Origin: Deltaproteobacteria bacterium
GTDB taxonomy: Bacteria > Desulfobacterota > DSM-4660 > Desulfatiglandales > Desulfatiglandaceae
DNA length: 5,198 bases
Assembly (NCBI GenBank): GCA_003646995.1
Contig: QMLZ01000228.1
Coordinates: 1-5,198, forward strand
Direction of reading: 5' to 3'
The notes under the pieces were generated by a model. That model did no database searches. It saw nothing but the letters and a program-made list of their open reading frames with translations, and was not told the origin of the DNA. This document shows positions 1 through 4,568 of this stretch, piece after piece; the stretch's first letter is position 1; each line of letters begins with the position of its first letter. Both the position numbers and the translations under genes were made by a program.

Positions 1-494
1 CAGGCTGGGACAGGATAATCCCTTTCGAGAAGACTACCCCTGATTTCTGGGAAAAGGTCATATCAATCAACTACAAAGGTGTTCTCAACTGTGTGTATGC
101 GGTGATTCCTGACATGATTGAAAGAAACAATGGAAGGATCATCAGTATCGCTTCTGACGCCGCCCGCGTTGGAAGCATGGGAGAAGCTGTTTACTCTGGA
201 ACCAAGGGGGCGATCATTTCTTTTAGTAAGACCATGGCAAGAGAATTGGCGCGAAACAAGATTACCGTGAATGTCATTTGTCCTGGACTCACGCATACTC
301 CTTTGGTTGAAGAGATGGAAGAGGAAAGTGAATTTGCAAAGAAAGTATTTAGTGGAATGGAAAGGATTATACCGCTGAGACGGCTTGGTACTCCCGAAGA
401 TATTGCTTATGGTGTGGTCTTTTTCGCTTCTGATGAAGCGAACTTTATCACAGGCCAAACATTAAGCGTAAGTGGAGGACTTACTATGGTATAA
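1..494 (+). CDS. Short-chain dehydrogenase/reductase, BadH-like, 5'-truncated by window edge
   Basis: Only the C-terminal 163 residues are visible; the frame is open to base 1, and bases 1-2 probably complete the Ala of an NNAG motif. The N-terminal Rossmann nucleotide loop (roughly 90 residues) lies outside the window. The SDR catalytic set is present: Asn in INYKG (bases 69-71), Ser in IASDAA (153-155), then Tyr (192-194) and Lys (204-206) in YSGTK, a proper YxxxK. The cofactor-site PG after VNVIC and the end motif TGQTLSVSGGLTM follow. The SDAARVGS stretch and the SGGLTM tail recall BadH, which oxidises 2-hydroxycyclohexanecarboxyl-CoA to the 2-keto ester with NAD in anaerobic alicyclic acid degradation. 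Its family also includes 3-oxoacyl-ACP reductases (FabG), which cannot be excluded. An in-frame GTG at 93 is internal, not a start. Context of acyl-CoA dehydrogenases and a crotonase favours a catabolic beta-hydroxyacyl-CoA dehydrogenase. SDR family membership is secure; the substrate is inferred. Confidence 0.93.
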   Translation, partial: GWDRIIPFEKTTPDFWEKVISINYKGVLNCVYAVIPDMIERNNGRIISIASDAARVGSMGEAVYSGTKGAIISFSKTMARELARNKITVNVICPGLTHTPLVEEMEEESEFAKKVFSGMERIIPLRRLGTPEDIAYGVVFFASDEANFITGQTLSVSGGLTMV

Positions 495-549
495 ATTTTA
501 GGAAACGAAGGAAAAGGGGCTATCCAATATGCACTAGTGAAAACAAAAA

Positions 550-601
550 GGGAGATCTGCCTTTATCTGCATGGACGGTTACAGATAAAGGCAGATCCTC
601 C
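550..601. repeat. Strong inverted repeat (16-bp perfect stem hairpin) between SDR and acyl-CoA dehydrogenase genes
   Basis: Left arm GATCTGCCTTTATCTG (554-569) is the exact reverse complement of right arm CAGATAAAGGCAGATC (582-597), with a 12-base loop (570-581). After one A-C mismatch the stem can extend three more pairs (550-552 with 599-601, one of them G-U). On the + strand no T-run follows, so it is not a standard intrinsic terminator for the SDR transcript. On the - strand the hairpin would be followed by a T-rich stretch (complement of 540-550), resembling a terminator for leftward transcription, although no leftward gene is visible. It may instead be an mRNA-processing or stabilising hairpin, a protein-binding operator, or a dispersed repeat. 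The rest of 495-661 shows no ORF or convincing promoter; it ends in the RBS region. Confidence 0.85.
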
Positions 602-640
602 AGAAAACCACGGGGGGATTTAAGGTTAGGTTAAACCGAA

Positions 641-654
641 AGGAGGAAAAGGAG
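641..654 (+). promoter_or_regulatory. Tandem Shine-Dalgarno sequences before acyl-CoA dehydrogenase 1
   Basis: A consensus AGGAGG lies at 641-646 but is 15 bases from the ATG at 662, which is long. A second purine-rich core, AGGAG at 650-654, sits 7 bases from the ATG and is the likelier functional site. Together they fix the start at 662. Confidence 0.75.
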
Positions 655-661
655 AGGGGAA

Positions 662-1813
662 ATGGACTTTCAGCTAACAGAAGAGCAGAAAATGATCAGA
701 GACATGAGCCGGAGATTTGCAAATGAAGTTATTGCGCCCCGAGTTGAGGAAATAGAGAAAACCGGTGAGTATCCTTATGATATCATCGCCCAGATGGGAG
801 AACTGGGCATGATGGGTATCCCATTTCCCGAAGAATATGGTGGAAGCGGCAGTGATTGGGTTTCGATGATGCTTTGCACCGAGGAGATATCCCGTGCAGA
901 TTCAGCACTTGGCGCACTGCTTGATGCTCATACCATAACATGTGAAGAGCTGTATCAGTTTGGTACAGAGGAGCAGAAGAAAAAATGGCTGGTTCCTTTA
1001 GTTCAAGGAAAAGAGCTCGGAGCCTTTGGTCTTACTGAACCCAACGCAGGTTCTGATGCCAGAGCTATTAAAACAACAGCGGTACTCGACGGTGAAGAGT
1101 GGGTCATCAACGGCACAAAGCAGTTTATTTCTCTGGTAGGTTATGATAATTGTTCACTTGTAATCGTTGCCGCCGTCAGTGGCACCGACAAGAACGGGAA
1201 AAAAATAATAAATACCTTTATTGTTCCCAAGGGTACACCAGGTTTTACCATTGGTCAAACGTACGATAAAATGGGGTGGCATCATTTCCCCTCATGTGAG
1301 CTTCTCTTTGAAAATTGTCGTGTTCCCAAAGAGAATCTTTTAGGTGAACCGGGTAAGGGATTTGCGCAGCACCTTTCTGTTTTGCAGACTGGTCGTATCT
1401 TTGTCGGTGCCATAAGTGTTGGCATGGCCCAGGCCTGCTTTGAAGCCTCCTTAAGGTATGCAAAGGAAAGGGTTCAATTTGGAAAACCAATCTACAGTTT
1501 TCAGGCAGTTTCCTTCAAGATAGCCGATATGGCCATGAACATAGAACTGGCAAGGAACATGGTTCTTAAGGCAGCATGGCTGAAAGATAATAACATGCCA
1601 TATACATTGGAGGCGGCATATGCCAAGCTCTTTGCATCGGAGGCTCTAGAGAAGATCGCCAGTGATGCTGTCCAGATTCACGGTGGATATGGCTTTATGA
1701 ATGAGTATCCTGTGTCCCGCTACTACAGAGAATGCAAGGTCTTGCAGATTATTGAAGGGACATCGGAGGTGCAACGGATGATAATATCCCGGATTTTAGG
1801 GCAGTATTGCTAA
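662..1813 (+). CDS. Acyl-CoA dehydrogenase (FAD-dependent), complete
   Basis: This 383-residue protein has the usual length and full architecture of the acyl-CoA dehydrogenase family, which makes the alpha,beta double bond in acyl-CoA esters and passes electrons to ETF in the cytoplasm. Residues 1-115 form the N-terminal helical domain, starting MDFQLTEEQ with PEEYGG at 56-61. The FAD/substrate signature GAFGLTEPNAGSD is at 120-132, in the beta domain with INGTKQFIS at 149-157. The C-terminal helical domain holds ERVQFGKPI (269-277), whose Arg270 contacts the FAD pyrophosphate in relatives, and the QIHGGYGF segment (338-345). The catalytic base is Glu365 in IIEGTSEVQR, the position used by medium/short-chain enzymes. 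The loop GWHHFPSCEL (205-214) differs from the common pattern with a Thr before the Cys-Glu-Leu. The start follows the RBS at 650-654. Chain length or ring specificity cannot be read from sequence; neighbours suggest a branched or alicyclic acyl-CoA. Confidence 0.96.
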   Translation: MDFQLTEEQKMIRDMSRRFANEVIAPRVEEIEKTGEYPYDIIAQMGELGMMGIPFPEEYGGSGSDWVSMMLCTEEISRADSALGALLDAHTITCEELYQFGTEEQKKKWLVPLVQGKELGAFGLTEPNAGSDARAIKTTAVLDGEEWVINGTKQFISLVGYDNCSLVIVAAVSGTDKNGKKIINTFIVPKGTPGFTIGQTYDKMGWHHFPSCELLFENCRVPKENLLGEPGKGFAQHLSVLQTGRIFVGAISVGMAQACFEASLRYAKERVQFGKPIYSFQAVSFKIADMAMNIELARNMVLKAAWLKDNNMPYTLEAAYAKLFASEALEKIASDAVQIHGGYGFMNEYPVSRYYRECKVLQIIEGTSEVQRMIISRILGQYC

Positions 1814-1909
1814 AGATTGCTTTATCCCGAATTAGTGCCAGAAAACACGGATAATGGACATTGAAATAGAAAAAGCTGGTGACGTTAATAGCACATGCAT
1901 AATTAAGTT

Positions 1910-1915
1910 AGGAGG
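1910..1915 (+). promoter_or_regulatory. Consensus Shine-Dalgarno fixing the crotonase start at 1923
   Basis: AGGAGG lies 7 bases before the ATG at 1923. The in-frame ATG at 1854 has no Shine-Dalgarno upstream and would add 23 residues without family similarity. The 109-base gap 1814-1922 otherwise shows no gene, terminator or convincing promoter. Confidence 0.88.
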
Positions 1916-1922
1916 GAAAAAG

Positions 1923-2708
1923 ATGGGAAAGGAAGTCTTGGCAAATCGGAGAAATGGTGTGTTATGGCTCACTCTTAACAGGGAAGAGGTCTTCAATGCA
2001 ATTTCTACTGGGCTCATGCAGGAACTTGTGCGTGAGCTCCGGTCTGTCGAAAGCGACCCAGAAATTGGTGCTGTCGTGATTACTGGTAAAGGGAAGGCCT
2101 TCTGTGCAGGGGGTGATTTGCAAGAAATAAGTGAGCTTGGTAACGCCTCGGCGGATGAGCGCCGGGCGTACCTCATCTTGTTCCAGGATATGATCCAGGC
2201 TGTCCGCCGATTACCAAAACCGGTGATTGCCGCAGTGAATGGCTACTGTATTGGCGGAGGAAACGAATTAAACCTCGCTTGTGACCTTAGTATTGCCTCT
2301 GAACGGGCTAAATTCGGTCAGGCAGGCCCAAGGGTTGGATCCGTCCCGCTCCTTGGAGCTACCCAGATTATGCCAGTGTTAGTCGGAGAAAAGCGAGCTA
2401 AGGAGGTCGTCTTCCTCTGCCGAACCTACGATGCTCACCAAGCAGAGAAAATGGGATGGATAAATAAGGTGGTCCCTCACGATCAGCTAATCCCAGAAGT
2501 AGAGACGTGGTGTGATGAAATCCTTCAGATGAGCCCTACGGCCATCGCTTTAGCCAAAAAGAGCCTTAACCAGTACTACAACCTTGCTTTCCAAAATATG
2601 GAAGACGGCGTTGAAGCAGTGACGCTCTACTGGGGAACCGAAGAATCCAAAGAAGGAATAAGGGCTTTTAAGGAAAAAAGGAAGCCTGACTTTAGAAAAT
2701 ACATCTAA
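1923..2708 (+). CDS. Crotonase-fold enzyme (enoyl-CoA hydratase/isomerase family, near the BadI/MenB branch)
   Basis: From the ATG at 1923 this gives 261 residues, normal for a crotonase. Oxyanion-hole and CoA-site segments are visible: GKGKAFCAGGD (55-65) and NGYCIGGGNELNLACD (106-121). Glu115 matches the first catalytic glutamate of enoyl-CoA hydratase (rat Glu144), but the second (rat Glu164) falls at Gly135 in FGQAGPRVGS. That FGQ-GP--GS segment, the GEKRAKE (155-161) and VVPHDQL (183-189) segments and the ending EKRKPDFRKYI recall BadI, which hydrolytically opens 2-ketocyclohexanecarboxyl-CoA, and MenB, which makes 1,4-dihydroxy-2-naphthoyl-CoA. Those enzymes have an Asp with a GYG after GS, whereas this protein has GSVPLLGA (139-146). 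It may hydrate or isomerise an unusual enoyl-CoA or act on a ring; family is firm, reaction open. It lies 15 bases upstream of the flavoprotein gene and is probably co-transcribed with it. Confidence 0.93.
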   Translation: MGKEVLANRRNGVLWLTLNREEVFNAISTGLMQELVRELRSVESDPEIGAVVITGKGKAFCAGGDLQEISELGNASADERRAYLILFQDMIQAVRRLPKPVIAAVNGYCIGGGNELNLACDLSIASERAKFGQAGPRVGSVPLLGATQIMPVLVGEKRAKEVVFLCRTYDAHQAEKMGWINKVVPHDQLIPEVETWCDEILQMSPTAIALAKKSLNQYYNLAFQNMEDGVEAVTLYWGTEESKEGIRAFKEKRKPDFRKYI

Positions 2709-2723
2709 CTGAAGGCATAGATT

Positions 2724-3347
2724 ATGAAAGTACTCGCCATAAACGGAAGCCATCGAAAGGGCAGAAATACAGCAACTATGCTCAGACTTGTTCTAAAGCC
2801 ACTGGAAGAAAATGGAATAAAGACAGAGCTTCTCGAGCTTGTAGACTTTAATATTAAACACTGCAAAGCATGCAACAAGTGTCTACGTAGGACCGAATGC
2901 AGCATAAAGGATGATGACATGGCTTTTGTGGCAGATAAAATGCTAAACTCGGATGCAATTGTTCTTGGTTCACCTGTTTACTTTACCAATGTTACCAGTT
3001 TGATGAAAGTATTCATGGATCGCACTCGATGGATGCACATGTGCAAAAATCTGCTCGAGGGGAAGATCGGCGCTGCACTTACCCATGCAGGGCTAAGAAA
3101 CGGAGGACAAGAGCTTACTCAAATGATTCTGGAGAGTTTTCTTCTGCACCATGGTTTTCAGGTGGTCAGTGCCAGAGACCCGGAAAGTAAAATATATAAC
3201 CTCGGTCCGATGGGAACAATGTTTGATGCTTTGGACGGTGAGCAAATCATATGGAAGCAGGGAGTATTGAAAGATACCTTGGCAGTTAAAATGTGCTATA
3301 CTCTTGGTCACAATATCTTGCGTAAACTTAAGGAAAATATAAACTAA
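2724..3347 (+). CDS. Iron-sulfur flavoprotein (Isf-like, NADPH-dependent FMN reductase fold)
   Basis: This 207-residue protein has a flavodoxin-like FMN domain. After a first beta strand (MKVLAINGS) comes the phosphate-binding loop GSHRKGRNT (8-16), and GSPVYF (82-87) is the typical flavin-contact loop. Between them four cysteines, Cys47, Cys50, Cys53 and Cys59, form CX2CX2CX5C, the compact [4Fe-4S] motif of archaeal/anaerobe iron-sulfur flavoproteins such as Methanosarcina Isf. Such proteins are cytoplasmic electron carriers that exchange electrons with ferredoxin and reduce acceptors including O2 or peroxide in some cases; their role in most operons is unknown. Start at 2724 is preceded by a moderate GAAGG (2711-2715) 8 bases away and lies only 15 bases after the crotonase stop. 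Within this acyl-CoA cluster it may move electrons to or from a flavin enzyme or protect against oxidants; this is inference. Cluster ligation is strongly suggested by the exact spacing. Confidence 0.92.
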   Translation: MKVLAINGSHRKGRNTATMLRLVLKPLEENGIKTELLELVDFNIKHCKACNKCLRRTECSIKDDDMAFVADKMLNSDAIVLGSPVYFTNVTSLMKVFMDRTRWMHMCKNLLEGKIGAALTHAGLRNGGQELTQMILESFLLHHGFQVVSARDPESKIYNLGPMGTMFDALDGEQIIWKQGVLKDTLAVKMCYTLGHNILRKLKENIN

Positions 3348-3401
3348 ACCTTAAGAAGTGGTGATGAGAAAGGAGAGAAGAGGCAATGGAACCACTTAAG
3401 G
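3327..3401 (+). repeat. Three CTTAAG-centred repeats able to form alternative hairpins around the 3386 start
   Basis: CTTAAG occurs at 3327-3332, 3350-3355 and 3395-3400. CTTAAGG (3327-3333) can pair with CCTTAAG (3349-3355), giving a 7-bp stem with a 15-base loop that includes the TAA stop of the flavoprotein gene. Alternatively the middle copy can pair with 3392-3401: CCTTAAG plus TGG (3359-3361) against CCACTTAAGG, ten pairs with a 3-base bulge, leaving the RBS and ATG of the next gene in a 30-base loop. The two pairings exclude each other. Function is speculative; no regulator or T-run is seen. Confidence 0.45.
3371..3375 (+). promoter_or_regulatory. Shine-Dalgarno for the CaiB-fold gene
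   Basis: AGGAG within a purine-rich tract lies 10 bases before the ATG at 3386. It supports this start and, as noted for the CTTAAG repeats, would fall in the loop of the downstream hairpin. Confidence 0.7.
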
Positions 3402-4567
3402 GGATCAAGGTTTTGGATTGTTCTACATTGTTGCCAGGCCCATATTGTACTATGATGATGCAAGCCATGGGGGCAGAAATCATAAAAGTAGAACCGCCCT
3501 ATGGTGATTTCCTTAGGAAGATGCTTCCTGAATGTTTTACATTCCTGAATCGCGGCAAGAAAAGCATAGCAATCAATTTAAAAGAACCCAAAGGCAGGGA
3601 GATATTTTACAGGATTGCAGAGGATGTGGACGTATTAGTTGAAAGTTTTCGTCCAGGGGTAGCCAAAAAGCTTGGAATTGGCTTTGAGAAAATTAAGTCT
3701 GTAAATATGAAGGTTATATATGCTTCCATCTCAGGATATGGGCAAAGCGGTCCGTATGTCTCCCACCCAGGACATGATATCGACTTTCAGGCCGTATCTG
3801 GTGTGGTGAGTGTCACGGGTGAACCTGAAAAGCGGAAGGGAACCCCGGCCGGGTTCCAGGCAGCAGATATAGCCGGGGGTATGTTTGCGTTCGCTTCGAT
3901 ACTAGCTGCACTTCTGGGAAGAGAAAGAGGAGAAAAGAAAGCTGTATACCTGGATGTTTCCATGACTGACGGTCTTGTTGCTTGGATGATGCCTCGAATC
4001 ACGGAGTATTTCGCCATGGAAATGCCAGACCGCTCTGAATTTATGGCGCGGGGATCTTATGGGATCTTCGAGGCAAAGGATAGAAAGTACCTTTCCCTTG
4101 GTGTTGTTGAAGAGCATTTTTGGGAGAGGCTTTGCAAGTTGATAGATGCTACTGATCTTTTGCAAGATCCTGAGTTGAGAAGCTGGAAGGGGAGAAACAA
4201 GAATAGTCAAAAGATCTTACCCAGGTTGCGAGAAATATTTTTAACCAAAGAACGGGACAGGTGGCTGAAGCTCTTGTGGGATGCAAACATTCCTGCTGCT
4301 CCAGTCAATGAGATAAAAGACATCATTCATGATCCACAGATAAGATTTAGAGACTTAATTGGAGTAGATGAAGAGAATCGATTTGCTGCAGAAAGAACGA
4401 AACCGTTCCCCGTCAAAGAATTAATAAGAGATCATGATGACACCTTTGCTCCAAGGCTAGGTGAGCACACGAAGCAGATTTTAAGAGGCTTGGGGTACTC
4501 CAATAGCGAAATTGAAAAATTACATGAAAAAGGAGTTATCAAAAGCTTTTCAGGCGAGGAGGAGTAG
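3386..4567 (+). CDS. CaiB/BaiF-fold protein: family III CoA transferase or alpha-methylacyl-CoA racemase-like
   Basis: The 393 residues match the length and pattern of the CaiB/BaiF family: LKGIKVLDCSTLLPGPYCT at the N-terminus, GAEIIKVEPP (29-38), NRGKKSIAINL (55-65), SFRPG (87-91), GYGQSGPY (117-124) and the interlocked-fold centre GHDIDFQAVSG (129-139). Asp161 in AADIAGG is the family's catalytic aspartate, which forms the acyl/CoA anhydride intermediate in transferases such as formyl-CoA transferase. His130, Asp131, Asp161 and Glu242 (in GVVEEHF) also align by eye with the His126, Asp127, Asp156 and Glu241 set of the Mycobacterium alpha-methylacyl-CoA racemase MCR. The protein may therefore epimerise a 2-branched acyl-CoA rather than activate an acid; both remain possible. 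It is followed after one base by an acyl-CoA dehydrogenase, a class that often demands one alpha-stereoisomer, which fits a racemase. Family is certain; the activity assignment is moderate. Confidence 0.93.
   Translation: MEPLKGIKVLDCSTLLPGPYCTMMMQAMGAEIIKVEPPYGDFLRKMLPECFTFLNRGKKSIAINLKEPKGREIFYRIAEDVDVLVESFRPGVAKKLGIGFEKIKSVNMKVIYASISGYGQSGPYVSHPGHDIDFQAVSGVVSVTGEPEKRKGTPAGFQAADIAGGMFAFASILAALLGRERGEKKAVYLDVSMTDGLVAWMMPRITEYFAMEMPDRSEFMARGSYGIFEAKDRKYLSLGVVEEHFWERLCKLIDATDLLQDPELRSWKGRNKNSQKILPRLREIFLTKERDRWLKLLWDANIPAAPVNEIKDIIHDPQIRFRDLIGVDEENRFAAERTKPFPVKELIRDHDDTFAPRLGEHTKQILRGLGYSNSEIEKLHEKGVIKSFSGEEE
4556..4562 (+). promoter_or_regulatory. Shine-Dalgarno of acyl-CoA dehydrogenase 2, embedded in the preceding gene
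   Basis: GAGGAGG lies inside the last codons of the CaiB-fold gene, whose C-terminal Glu-Glu-Glu run it encodes, 6 bases before the ATG at 4569. Only one base separates stop and start, which suggests translational coupling. Confidence 0.85.
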
Positions 4568-4568
4568 A

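Noticed and set aside
63..458. 131-codon open frame on the - strand
   Set aside because: It is antisense to the SDR, whose catalytic motifs are intact on the + strand; the - strand translation shows no recognisable family or RBS.
93..494. GTG at 93 as the start of a short 133-residue SDR
   Set aside because: The same frame is open to base 1 and encodes conserved SDR segments upstream (an NAG-type motif and INYKG), so the gene is simply cut by the window edge.
550..601. Hairpin as an intrinsic terminator for the SDR gene
   Set aside because: The + strand lacks a T-run after the stem (CTCCAGAAAACC follows), so it is reported as an inverted repeat of unknown role.
629..637. GGTTAAACC short palindrome before acyl-CoA dehydrogenase 1
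   Set aside because: Nine bases with an odd centre is too short to call an operator; no second copy was seen in the window.
1850..1903. Possible -10 boxes GATAAT (1850-1855) and CATAAT (1898-1903) before the crotonase gene
   Set aside because: Neither has an acceptable -35 element at 16-18 bases upstream, so a promoter cannot be supported from sequence alone.
1832..2176. - strand open frame of 114 codons over the crotonase start
   Set aside because: Antisense shadow of the crotonase; no RBS and no known protein features.
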